A stretch of DNA of 10,811 nt from an uncultured Verrucomicrobiota bacterium (GTDB lineage: Bacteria > Verrucomicrobiota > Verrucomicrobiia > Limisphaerales > UBA9464), in contig CAIPFS010000506.1 in assembly GCA_903864375.1 (NCBI GenBank), positions 1 through 10,811 on the forward strand, in the 5' to 3' direction. Each line of letters begins with the position of its first letter. Positions within the stretch are counted from its first letter, which is position 1. Below are positions 1-7,567 of the stretch, piece after piece. The translations under genes and the position numbers were made by a program. The notes below the pieces were generated by a model. That model worked only from the letters and a program-made list of their open reading frames with translations, did no database searches and was not told the origin of the DNA.

Positions 1-245
1 CCAAGCCGCATCGCGTAGGGCGTTTTGTAGCCGGAAGGGTTTCCGATCACGAGGCCCTTGATGGTACCGCTTCCTGACTTTACGGAGAGCTGGATGCTTT
101 CCACCGTGACCGCGGTTCCTGTCACCGTGGGACCGATGGCTTCGATGGCGGCTTTCAGGACTGAATCAAGGTTCGAGGCCAGAAAGACGAGCGCTCCGAC
201 AATCACCACGGCGAGAGCGGCAACGACAATAAATAGCTTTTTCAT
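1..245 (-). CDS. AsmA-like membrane-anchored protein, N-terminal part (runs off left edge)
   Basis: Only the first 81 codons are in the window, read from an ATG at 245; the gene continues beyond base 1. The protein starts MKKLF and has one hydrophobic helix at about residues 4-23, which would be an uncleaved N-terminal anchor or signal. A short amphipathic stretch (NLDSVLKAAIEAIG) and a beta-rich segment (TGTAVTVESIQLSVKSGSG, then TIKGLVIGNPSGYKTP) follow. This order of helix, 'LDS..K.AIE..GP..TG..V.V', and 'G.G.IKGL.IGNP.G' is the start seen in AsmA/DUF748-like envelope proteins, which are long, beta-rich and probably periplasmic, with roles in envelope biogenesis or lipid transfer. There is no clear Shine-Dalgarno sequence, but a plausible promoter lies about 55 bases upstream. 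The gene is divergent from the lipoprotein gene at 425. The family assignment rests on the N-terminus only, so the specific function is unknown. Confidence 0.7.
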   Translation of the reverse strand, partial: MKKLFIVVAALAVVIVGALVFLASNLDSVLKAAIEAIGPTVTGTAVTVESIQLSVKSGSGTIKGLVIGNPSGYKTPYAMRL

Positions 246-300
246 GGGAATGAAGTTGGACAGGCGGGCACGGGGTCCGAGCCGATGGCCCCTCGTCCCG

Positions 301-330
301 ATTAAATTGTCAGAAGGCATCCGTTGGCAA
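301..330 (-). promoter_or_regulatory. Candidate sigma70-type promoter for the AsmA-like gene
   Basis: Read on the minus strand, TTGCCA (330-325) is followed after 18 bases by TTTAAT (306-301). Each hexamer matches the sigma70 consensus at five of six positions. Initiation would fall near 294, giving a leader of about 50 bases before the ATG at 245. It is the only AT-rich patch in the divergent intergenic region. This is a by-eye match with no experimental support, and the factor preferences of this organism are unknown. Confidence 0.35.
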
Positions 331-409
331 GCCTGTTGGGAAAATGCCCGACTCCTGTCTCCTTCTGGAAGAATCAGGTCCAGCGATTGAAAGGCGCTTG
401 CGGATGGGC

Positions 410-415
410 GGAGGG
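410..415 (+). promoter_or_regulatory. Shine-Dalgarno sequence deciding the start of the DUF3568 gene
   Basis: GGAGGG lies 9 bases before the ATG at 425 and 18 bases before a second in-frame ATG at 434. The spacing favours 425. This is one of the few strong ribosome binding sites in the window. Confidence 0.55.
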
Positions 416-424
416 TATGGCGTG

Positions 425-829
425 ATGAAGGTCATGAAAACCAATTGGAGACGGGTGGTGGCCGGTGGCTTTCTGGCGCTGACGTTGGCCGTTTTGGGTT
501 CCGGTTGCGCAGCCATCCTGGTCGGTGGGGCGGCGGGAGCCGGCGTGGCTTACTCGATGGGGGCGCTCAAGTCGGTCGAAAATACGTCCGTCGAAAAGGC
601 TTACATCGCCGCCCAGGCGGCATTGAAAGATCTCGAGTTTCGTGAAACGCTGGTTTCGAAGGACGCGGTTGAGGCCAGGGTCGAGGGAGAAACAGCCTCC
701 GAAAAGACCGTGACCATCCACATCACCCGGGTGACGGATCAGGCTACTGAAATTCGCATTCGAGTCGGCACATTCGGCGATGAAAAACTCTCACGGCTCA
801 TCTTCGACAAGATCCGGGCGCACCTCTGA
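425..829 (+). CDS. DUF3568-family putative lipoprotein
   Basis: A 134-residue protein of unknown function. After a short basic N-terminus, a hydrophobic segment (about residues 11-24) ends in L-G-S-G-C with Cys28. This resembles a lipoprotein signal, although the -3 position is Gly rather than Leu. A glycine/alanine-rich linker (AAILVGGAAGAGVAYSMG) follows, then a small alpha-beta domain. Two segments are diagnostic of DUF3568: 'AY.AAQAALKDLEF' near residues 59-72, and the C-terminal IRVGTFGDEKLSRLIFDKI at about 112-130. The first is a short helix over a sheet and the second is the family's best-conserved stretch. The length matches the family. The mature protein would be outside the cytoplasm, probably held to a membrane by lipid. 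Start 425 is chosen because of GGAGGG at 410; ATG 434 is the alternative. The gene is divergent from the AsmA-like gene and 114 bases before the pseudopilin gene, with no obvious functional link to either. The biological role is unknown. Confidence 0.85.
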   Translation: MKVMKTNWRRVVAGGFLALTLAVLGSGCAAILVGGAAGAGVAYSMGALKSVENTSVEKAYIAAQAALKDLEFRETLVSKDAVEARVEGETASEKTVTIHITRVTDQATEIRIRVGTFGDEKLSRLIFDKIRAHL

Positions 830-943
830 GGGTGGCATGACGCTGGCCGGGAGAAACGATGGAATTTTCGGTTTTGAAAGCTGAACAAGGCGTTGCAATC
901 CACGGGCGATCTTGCCTAATCATCGACGTACCTCAACCTCCCC

Positions 944-1771
944 ATGAAAACCTCTCCGCTTCGAATTAGAGTGGGTGTCCACTCGGCGTTTACCCTCATT
1001 GAGTTGCTGGTGGTGATTGCCATCATCGCCATCCTGGCCGGCATGTTGCTGCCCGCCTTGGGAAAGGCAAAACAGCGGGCGACGGGTGCCGCCTGTGTGG
1101 GCAACGAACGCCAGTTGATGCTCGCGGTCAATCTTTACGCCAGCGACAACAACGACTTTCTGCCCTCCGGGGCCGGCATGAGTGGTGGAGGATTCTGGCC
1201 GGGACCTTCTCCCGCCATTTCCGCGGGAATCACCTCGGAGGCTGCCCAGAAGCGAACGGAAAAAGGCCTGACCAACGGACCGCTTTGGAAATATTGTGCT
1301 GCGACCGGTGCCTATCATTGTCCGGGCGACCTCCGAACCAAGAATCGGAAGCCGGGTAAGGGTTGGGCTTACGACAGCTACTCGAAAGCCGATCCGATGG
1401 GCGAGTCCGGCGGGTGGGTGGCGGCCAGTTTTGATTACAAGCGCATTACGGACGTGACCACTCCTTCGGATGCCTTTGTCTTTGTGGAGGAATCCGACCC
1501 CCGCGGTTATGAAAATGGGACCTGGGCGTTCAACATTCCGCCGGGTTGGGTGGATACCTTCGCGGTTTTCCACGGCAATTGGAGCACCTTTGCCTATGCG
1601 GATTCCCACTGTGACGGGCACCGATGGATAGACCCGGCCACCATCAAGGCGGCACGCGACTCGGCGAATGGCATCGAGAGTTTCTATTGGACGGGTGGAA
1701 ATGCAAAAAATGTCGACTTTGTCTGGGTGGCCAATCACTACCAGTACAAAGGCTGGAAGCCGTATCCCTGA
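944..1771 (+). CDS. Pseudopilin-like protein with prepilin N-terminal cleavage/methylation domain (Verrucomicrobia/Planctomycete type)
   Basis: A 275-residue protein with a type IV prepilin-like leader. A short basic N-terminus (residues 1-15) is followed by the peptidase site A15|F16, then FTLIELLVVIAIIAILAGML. Glu20 is at +5 of the mature chain, and the helix runs to about residue 38. The residue before the cut is Ala instead of the usual Gly, which this family tolerates. The globular part has family markers: a KAK..A....C..N.RQL helix (41-58), 'YASDNNDFLP' (65-74), 'YHCPGD' (124-129), and a C-terminal 'AVFHGNWSTFAYADSHCDGHRW' region (207-228). That last region corresponds to the H-X9-DG segment of this expanded family, here with H210 and D220-S221. 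Such proteins are exported and inserted by a type II secretion/type IV pilus-like machine, but most of these paralogues have no known task. No Shine-Dalgarno sequence precedes the ATG. The gene is monocistronic and converges on the oxidoreductase gene 28 bases downstream. Confidence 0.9.
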   Translation: MKTSPLRIRVGVHSAFTLIELLVVIAIIAILAGMLLPALGKAKQRATGAACVGNERQLMLAVNLYASDNNDFLPSGAGMSGGGFWPGPSPAISAGITSEAAQKRTEKGLTNGPLWKYCAATGAYHCPGDLRTKNRKPGKGWAYDSYSKADPMGESGGWVAASFDYKRITDVTTPSDAFVFVEESDPRGYENGTWAFNIPPGWVDTFAVFHGNWSTFAYADSHCDGHRWIDPATIKAARDSANGIESFYWTGGNAKNVDFVWVANHYQYKGWKPYP

Positions 1772-1799
1772 GCGGCACTCTGCAGGGAGCCCTTGAGGG

Positions 1800-3338
1800 T
1801 TAAAGGCCCAGCTTCCGGCGTAATTCGCCAATTTCTCCGGGGCTGGCGCCCAGGCGCCCGGCACTCAGCACGATGGCGTTCACGTCCACGCCGTAACAGG
1901 ACCGTTCCCCATCCGCCAGCCAGTCACAAAGGTTCACCGAAGCAATCAGAGAGCGCACACTATTCTCCAGGTCTTCGGGTGGCCGCACCTCCGAGAGAAT
2001 CTCGTGGAGAAGCCGCTCAACCGGTTCCCAGAAGTCGGTGCGACCCTGGAGCAGAAATCCCGGGCACAGGTGGCCCCGTCCCAGACGACGGGCGGTCTCG
2101 GCATAGCTGACGGCCGCAAAATAAAGCATCAACAGGGAGTTGAACGCCGACGGTATTCCGAGACATCGATGAAGGGCAGCCACCAGCAGGCTGGCGGCAT
2201 CCTGATCACGGAGGATGGAAGTCCCGTAGGCGGCAAGCGATGAGTCCGTCGGGCAACCCTCCCGCTCCAAAAGGACGGCAAGCCGTTGAATCCCGGACAA
2301 GGTCAACGCAAAGCCGGAGGAGAGCAGGGGATCGGCAAAACCGGCGGCACCTGGAAGGAGCGCCCAGCGGGGCCCCGCTGCCTGTGCACTGCGGTAGGCA
2401 AGATGGGAAACGTGCTGAAACGGGTGGGCGACCCTGGCACCGGAAAACTGACGTTGAATCGTGGGGAACCGCCCAAGAAGGCATTCCCACGCTTCCGCCG
2501 GATCGTGGAGGTTCAATCGGCGGGCCACTTCCGGGTTTAACGAGACTCCGGCGCTGGTTATACCGTTGTTGAACGGAAGCACCCAAATCCAGCCTCCGGG
2601 AAAGCAATGATGCGTGGCCGACGCGTCGGCGGGGTAGGGAGCCCCGGAGACGGTTCCCCAGCGGTCGGTCATGGGATGAACTCCGCTGAAATGGGCGAAC
2701 AACCCGTGATTGCCTTCCAGCCCGGGAACTGGTCGTGATTCGAGAGCGAGGTGGCGCGAGAGAAATCCCCTGGGACCGGTGGCGTCCACCATCCACGGAG
2801 CGCGAAGGCGGACGGCGGTTCCCTGTCGTTGACCCACCACCTCCACCCCGTCAGAAGTCCAGGCAACCGATTCCAATTGGGTTTCATCCAGGTAGACCGC
2901 CCCCAGCGCAACAGCCTGTTGCACCAGGAAATGATCGAAGGCGGGTCGATACCAGTGGGTGTCGGCAAGGGAATCGTTGGGGCTGGCGGCCACCATCAGG
3001 ACGGACGATGAGCGCGCCGGATGCGGGAGCGGTTCATCCCAGTCATGGTGGTAAAACGTAAAGCCACGCTTGAGACCGACGGGCAATTCCGGGTGCTCCC
3101 GCTGCCAGCTTCCCCATTTCGAAAGGGTCACCAATGTCGGCAGGTCATAGCGTTTTCCCAGTTCCTCCAGGAGAAGATTGGACAACGGCGTGCTGGACTC
3201 GCCAATGGCAAACCGGGGATGGCGTCCCCGCTCCACCACGACGGTCTGCAAGCCCAGACGCCGGGCAATCATGGCCAGCACGGCTCCCCCGAATCCGCCG
3301 CCGACGATGATGAGATCGTGGGTGTTGCTCACCCGCAC
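1800..3338 (-). CDS. FAD-dependent oxidoreductase of the flavin-dependent halogenase / geranylgeranyl reductase superfamily
   Basis: A 512-residue cytoplasmic flavoprotein. The N-terminus carries the dinucleotide-binding fold: 'DLIIVGGGFGGAV' (GxGxxG at 13-18) and an acidic end to beta-2 (VVVERG, 33-38). 'GESSTPLSNLLL' (46-57) and 'MVDATGPRGFLSR' (183-195) follow. The latter resembles the ATG motif of this superfamily. Two halogenase-like features are visible: Lys90 in 'GLKRGFTFY', where halogenases place their catalytic lysine, and 'GGWIWVLPF' (W250-x-W-x-L-P255), close to the WxWxIP signature. The segment 'LLPGAAGFADPLLSSG' (327-342) corresponds to the GD box but lacks its first Asp; Asp336 is kept. 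The substrate could be an aromatic compound or an isoprenoid; sequence alone does not tell halogenation from hydroxylation or reduction. The gene starts at GTG 3338 or GTG 3332, without a clear ribosome binding site. It is divergent from rnhB (63 bases) and has no biosynthetic neighbours, so the function is open. Confidence 0.85.
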   Translation of the reverse strand: MRVSNTHDLIIVGGGFGGAVLAMIARRLGLQTVVVERGRHPRFAIGESSTPLSNLLLEELGKRYDLPTLVTLSKWGSWQREHPELPVGLKRGFTFYHHDWDEPLPHPARSSSVLMVAASPNDSLADTHWYRPAFDHFLVQQAVALGAVYLDETQLESVAWTSDGVEVVGQRQGTAVRLRAPWMVDATGPRGFLSRHLALESRPVPGLEGNHGLFAHFSGVHPMTDRWGTVSGAPYPADASATHHCFPGGWIWVLPFNNGITSAGVSLNPEVARRLNLHDPAEAWECLLGRFPTIQRQFSGARVAHPFQHVSHLAYRSAQAAGPRWALLPGAAGFADPLLSSGFALTLSGIQRLAVLLEREGCPTDSSLAAYGTSILRDQDAASLLVAALHRCLGIPSAFNSLLMLYFAAVSYAETARRLGRGHLCPGFLLQGRTDFWEPVERLLHEILSEVRPPEDLENSVRSLIASVNLCDWLADGERSCYGVDVNAIVLSAGRLGASPGEIGELRRKLGL

Positions 3339-3385
3339 AGGATAGCAGGAGACAGAATTTCAGCCATTGCCCGATGGCCCGCGGC

Positions 3386-3391
3386 AAGGGA
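3386..3391 (+). promoter_or_regulatory. Putative Shine-Dalgarno sequence supporting the GTG start of rnhB
   Basis: AAGGGA lies 10 bases before GTG 3402. The rnhB frame has no ATG between the edge of the oxidoreductase gene and the conserved VDEAGRG motif, so this site plus the alignment of 'SDRLLPERERWA' with the N-terminus of RNase HII sets the start. Confidence 0.4.
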
Positions 3392-3401
3392 ACGTGCAGG
3401 G

Positions 3402-4052
3402 GTGAAGTCGGATCGGTTGCTGCCTGAAAGAGAACGATGGGCCCTCGGTTGTCGGCGTATCATCGGCGTCGATGAGGCTGGTCGCGGACCATTGGCCGGT
3501 CCGGTGATTGCGGCGGCGGTGGTCCTGCCGGTTCATTGGATTCAGGACGGCGTGCCGAAGGAATGGGAAGCCCTCAATGATTCCAAGCAGTTGAGCGCCG
3601 GACAGCGGGAGTCCTTTTTCCAACGATTGATGGCCACCCCCGGTTTTGAATGGGGCATTGCCCGGACGGAGGCTGCTGAAATCGACCGAATCAACATCCT
3701 TCAAGCCACCCACCAAGCCATGCGCCAGGCCATCCGTTTGCTGGGAACGGCGTCCGGCCACGCCCTGGTGGATGGCCGGAGTGTGCCTCACCTTGGGGTT
3801 CCCCAGACTGCGCTGGTCAAAGGGGACAGCCGGAGCTATTCCATCGCCGCCGCCAGCGTGCTGGCCAAGGTGACCCGCGACCAAGAAATGCTGGAAGCAG
3901 ACCGCCGGTGGCCCGGGTACGGATTTGCCAGTCACAAGGGCTACGGAACGGCGGACCACCTCGCTGCGCTGGCACGGTTGGGACCGTGTCCCCTCCACCG
4001 ACGTAGTTTCGCTCCCCTGCGAAAGCCGGAACCCGAGCTCTTTGAGTTATGA
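3402..4052 (+). CDS. rnhB: Ribonuclease HII
   Basis: A 216-residue RNase HII, which cuts the RNA strand of RNA-DNA hybrids and incises at single ribonucleotides in DNA, starting ribonucleotide excision repair. The four catalytic acidic residues are visible by comparison with E. coli RNase HII (D16, E17, D108, D126): Asp24 and Glu25 in 'GVDEAGRGPLAGPV', Asp124 in 'LVDGRS', and Asp142 in 'VKGDSRS'. The Asp124-Asp142 spacing of 18 equals that of the E. coli pair. Other family blocks are 'LNDSKQLS' (58-65), 'IDRINILQATHQAM' (94-107), 'SIAAASVLAKVTRD' (147-160), 'YGFASHKGYGT' (173-183) and the C-terminal 'HRRSF' (199-203). The start is taken at GTG 3402; the open frame extends upstream, but that part overlaps the divergent gene and does not resemble the family. 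The stop overlaps the yraN start as ATGA, so the two are probably translationally coupled. Confidence 0.93.
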   Translation: MKSDRLLPERERWALGCRRIIGVDEAGRGPLAGPVIAAAVVLPVHWIQDGVPKEWEALNDSKQLSAGQRESFFQRLMATPGFEWGIARTEAAEIDRINILQATHQAMRQAIRLLGTASGHALVDGRSVPHLGVPQTALVKGDSRSYSIAAASVLAKVTRDQEMLEADRRWPGYGFASHKGYGTADHLAALARLGPCPLHRRSFAPLRKPEPELFEL

Positions 4053-4495
4053 ACGGGTGGGGGAGTTGGCTGTTCTTCTGGCGCAAAAAGCCGCCTCGGG
4101 CAGAACATTTGAGGAAGGGTGAGTTGGGGGAGGCCGCTGCCCGTCGTTGGTTGCGTCGACACGGCTTGAAGTTCCTGACCGCCAACTACCGGACACCCCG
4201 GGGAGAGATCGACCTCGTCTTCCGCGACGGCGAGTGCCTGGTTTTCGTCGAGGTCAAAACCCGGTCGCGGGAAGATTGGGCTCGCCCGGAATCGGCGGTC
4301 GATGAGGACAAACGTCGGCGATTGATCGCAACAGCCGGGGATTACGTCCGCGCATTGCGAGGGCCCTACCCCCGTTGGCGGTTCGACGTGGTGGAGGTCT
4401 TGATCCGTCAGGACCACATCCGGGAAATACGGCACCTGCCCAATGCCTTCCCCGGGATTCAGCCCCCCAAAAGGACCAGGTCGAACCGTCGATAA
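4049..4495 (+). CDS. yraN: YraN / UPF0102 family predicted endonuclease-like protein
   Basis: A 148-residue protein of the UPF0102 (YraN) family, which has a predicted PD-(D/E)XK nuclease fold and no firmly established function. The typical blocks are in order: 'KGELGEAAARRWLRRHG' (23-39), 'LTANYRTPRGEIDLV' (43-57), 'LVFVEVKTRS' (64-73) and 'RFDVVEV' (111-117). The nuclease core residues would be Asp55 in GEID, and Glu68 and Lys70 in VEVK. About 20 basic residues precede the first block, an extension seen in some members. Length is a little above the usual ~120. The ATG overlaps the rnhB stop codon by 4 bases (ATGA), so the pair forms one operon; rnhB-yraN adjacency is common in bacteria. An 81-base gap to the uvrA start follows. 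Confidence 0.92.
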   Translation: MNGWGSWLFFWRKKPPRAEHLRKGELGEAAARRWLRRHGLKFLTANYRTPRGEIDLVFRDGECLVFVEVKTRSREDWARPESAVDEDKRRRLIATAGDYVRALRGPYPRWRFDVVEVLIRQDHIREIRHLPNAFPGIQPPKRTRSNRR

Positions 4496-4524
4496 ACAGA
4501 GGGACAGGCCATCTGTGACGGTAA

Positions 4525-4555
4525 ATCCGTGAACGGATCTTTTGATCGAATCCGT
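4525..4555 (+). promoter_or_regulatory. Mutually exclusive hairpins in the yraN-uvrA gap (terminator-like or operator-like)
   Basis: ATCCGT (4525-4530) is followed by GA and its reverse complement ACGGAT (4533-4538), then C and TTTT (4540-4543). This resembles a short intrinsic terminator, though the stem (5-6 bp) and T run (4) are minimal. The same ACGGAT can instead pair with a second ATCCGT at 4550-4555 across an 11-base loop, and GATC (4536-4539) can pair with GATC (4544-4547). The folds compete, as in an attenuator. It could equally be a dyad-symmetric protein-binding site or chance. Confidence 0.3.
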
Positions 4556-4576
4556 AAAATCGGGCTAGGGTTCGGA

Positions 4577-7508
4577 ATGGCTCGTGATGTGATCCGCCTT
4601 CGGGGTGCCCGCCAGCACAATCTCAAGAATGTTTCGGTGGAGATTCCCCGGGACAAGCTGGTGGTGATCACGGGTCCCAGCGGCAGTGGCAAGTCCTCCC
4701 TCGCCTTTGACACCCTCTTCGCCGAGGGGCAGCGCCGGTACGTCGAGAGCTTGAGCGCGTTTGCCCGCCAGTTTCTGGATCAATTGCCCAAGCCGGATCT
4801 GGACCATCTCGACGGTCTTTCCCCGGCCATCGCCATCGAGCAGCGGAACAGTTCCGGCAGTCCCCGCTCCACCATTGCGACCACCACCGAAATCTATGAC
4901 TACCTTCGGCTGCTTTACTCGCATATCGGGCAGCCCCACGATCCCGAAACCGGCGAACCGATTTCCGCGCAGTCCGTGGGCGAAATGGCGGATCAGGTCA
5001 TGGCCCTGTCGGCTCGCACACGCCTGATGTTGCTGGCCCCCGTTCAAGACGAACAGCGGGGGGAGTACCGGGATATCCTGGAGCGGTTGTCCAGGGAGGG
5101 GTTTGTCCGGGCCCGGGTGGACGGACAATTGATCGAACTCAGTGCCCGTGAAACGTTGAAAACCACTCCCCGGGAGAAACGGCGGATGGAAGTCGTGGTG
5201 GACCGGTTGGTGGTGGGGCCCGATCTTCGTCCGCGACTGATCGATTCCCTTGAGACCGCGCTCAAATGGGGTGAGGGACGGGTGATTGTCCTTCACCAGG
5301 AAGCCCGGCCGGGTGGAGAGGCGGGTGCCACCCGGGAGCTTGCCTGGGTGGAGACGGTCCACTCCAACCGCCTTCGCAGCGCGTCCACCGGTCGGGTCTA
5401 TGAGGTGCCCCAACCGTCCCATTTCTCCTTCAATTCACCCCATGGGGCCTGCCCGGTTTGTCATGGCCTGGGACAAAAACTGGTTTTCGATTCCGAACTG
5501 GTGGTTCCCGATGAAACCAAGACGCTGTCGACGGGTGCCATCAAGCCGTATCGCGGACTCGGCGGTAAAAAGATGGAGGCCTATTATCAGGGCCTGATTC
5601 AAGGGCTTGCCCGCCACGACTCGGTGCCTCTGGACCGCTCCTGGAAGGAATTGCCCGAAGCGTTCCGGCACCGCCTGTTGCATGGAACGGGAAGCGAGGA
5701 AATTGAGTTTTCTCTCCACCGATCCGGGAACAAGGCCCCCGTGAAAAAGGCATTTGAGGGGGTCATTCCGAATCTCCAGCGGCTGTTCGCCGAAAGCGAA
5801 AGTGAACTCACCCGGAACCGGTTGAAGGCCTACATGAACCTTCAGCCGTGCGATGAGTGTGGAGGGCGCCGTCTGCGGCCCGAAATCCTGGCGGTCACGT
5901 TGCCGGGTGGGGGAGGGGACACCCAGGCGGTGGTTCCCGGTGTCTCCATTTGCCGATTATTGCGACCTGTCGATCTCCGAGGCGGACGCCTACCTTGCCG
6001 GCCTTGCCTTGACCGAATTTCAGCAACGGGTGGCCGGCGATTTGATTCGAGAAATCCGGCAGCGGTTGGGATTTTTGCAGTCCGTGGGTCTGGGCTACCT
6101 CACCCTCAATCGGGAAAGCAGCACCCTGAGCGGTGGCGAATCGCAGCGCATCCGGTTGGCGACACAAATCGGAGCGGGCCTGATGGGGGTGTTGTACATC
6201 CTCGACGAGCCCAGCATCGGGTTGCATCAGCGTGACAATGAGCGATTGCTCGCCACACTTTTCCGGCTCCGGGACCTGGGGAACACGGTGCTGGTGGTCG
6301 AGCACGACGAAGACACCATCCGGGCGGCGGACTACCTGCTCGACATGGGGCCGGGGGCGGGGACCCAGGGGGGGCAACTGGTTTCCCACGGCACCGTTTC
6401 GGAGGTGATGGCGGATGCGGCATCCCTGACCGGACGGTACCTCCGCGGAACGCTGGGGATTGATGTGCCGTCGAAGCGGATCAAACCCGGGCCCGACGCG
6501 CGCTGGATCGAGATTGTCGATGCCCGGGAAAACAACCTCCGCGGAATCACCGCCCGGATTCCCGTGGGGACCCTGACCTGTGTCACCGGGGTGAGCGGCA
6601 GTGGGAAATCGACGCTGGTCGACGACGTGCTTCGACGGGCGGTTTTCCGGCGCTGGTACGGTTCCAGGGAGACGCCGGGAATTCACCGGGAAATCCGTGG
6701 TCTGGAGGCGATTGAAAAGTGTGTGGTGGTGGACCAGACACCCATCGGACGCACGCCGCGGAGCAATCCGGCCACCTTCACCGGAATGTTCAACGAAATC
6801 CGGGACCTGTTTGCCTCCCTGCCCACGGCCAAAATCCGGGGCTATGGAGCGGGACGCTTCAGCTTCAACGTCAAGGGTGGCCGATGCGAAAAATGCGAGG
6901 GGGACGGCGTTTTGAAGATGGAGATGCATTTTCTGCCGCCGGTGTATGTCACGTGCGAGGCCTGCGGTGGCCGCCGGTACAATCGGGAGACACTGGAAAT
7001 TCACTACAAGGGGTTGAATGTTTCCGAGGTCCTTCAATTGACCGTGGATGAAGCCATTCCGTTTTTTCGCGCCATACCCAAGTTGCATGAGCCATGCCAG
7101 ACCCTTGCCGAGGTCGGGTTGGGCTACCTCCGGCTGGGGCAGTCCGCCACCACCCTGTCGGGCGGGGAAGCCCAACGTCTGAAGCTCGCGTCCGAGTTGT
7201 CGCGGCGGCAGCAGGGGCGGACGCTTTACCTGATGGACGAACCGACGACAGGACTTCACTTTCATGACGTTGCCCAGCTGATGAAGGTTCTTTTCCGATT
7301 GCGGGACGCAGGAAATACCCTGGTGGTGATTGAGCATCATTTGGACGTAATCAAGTGTGCGGATTGGGTCATCGACCTGGGGCCGGAAGGCGGGACCGGG
7401 GGTGGACTGATCGTGGCGGCCGGGACGCCGGAACAGGTTGCGGCAACTCCGGGAAGCCATACCGGGCGATTCCTCGCTCGCACGCTGGCCCGCTCATCGG
7501 CAACGTGA
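4577..7508 (+). CDS. uvrA: Excinuclease ABC subunit UvrA, with an apparent frameshift at 5949-5951
   Basis: UvrA is the ATP-driven damage sensor of nucleotide excision repair; it dimerises and loads UvrB on damaged DNA. The first reading frame gives residues 1-458, then continues as unrelated sequence to a stop at 6235. The rest of UvrA is in the next frame from 5952. Dropping one T at 5949-5951 gives 976 residues, a normal length. Features in order: Walker A 'GPSGSGKS' (33-40), CxxC pairs at C292/C295 and C425/C428, ABC signature 'LSGGESQ' (517-523), Walker B 'LYILDEPS' (539-546), second Walker A 'GVSGSGKS' (671-678), zinc finger C770-x2-C773-x19-C793-x2-C796 with the E. coli spacing, second signature 'LSGGEAQ' (860-866) and Walker B 'LYLMDEPT' (883-890). 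All key residues are present, so the gene appears intact except for this one base. Start ATG 4577 begins at the conserved N-terminus and has AGGG at 4567; GTG 4529 would add 16 unconserved residues. Confidence 0.95.
5949..5951 (+). other. Apparent +1-base frameshift site in uvrA (TTT run)
   Basis: Reading 'gtc tcc att' ends with Ile458 in the first frame; the UvrA sequence resumes as ADYCDLSISEA from GCC 5952, skipping one T. With TT instead of TTT the frame is continuous. The site lies between the second CxxC pair and the first ABC signature, in a less conserved segment. Confidence 0.85.
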
Positions 7509-7567
7509 TTCCCGTGCAAGTGCCCGTTCCAATGGTTTGCCACTCCGGTTCGATAACCCGGGGACTG

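Noticed and set aside
872..926. Possible promoter for the pseudopilin gene (TTGCAA with TAATCA at 18 bases)
   Set aside because: The -10 match is poor (two of six) and the -35 only four of six.
1772..1799. Possible terminator between the convergent pseudopilin and oxidoreductase genes
   Set aside because: Only a 3-4 bp stem (CCCT/AGGG) with almost no loop and no T run on either side.
4529..4576. Upstream GTG start for uvrA adding 16 residues
   Set aside because: The extra residues do not resemble UvrA N-termini, and the segment coincides with the hairpin region; ATG 4577 has AGGG at good spacing.
5895..7460. Long minus-strand open frame (521 codons) opposite uvrA
   Set aside because: It lies entirely antisense to conserved UvrA sequence and has no family-like motifs; long antisense frames are expected in G+C-rich coding DNA.
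7545..7561. Imperfect hairpin CCGGTT-cgat-AACCCGG before the TPR gene
   Set aside because: There is a bulge, only about four firm inner pairs and no T run, so neither a terminator nor a riboswitch can be supported.
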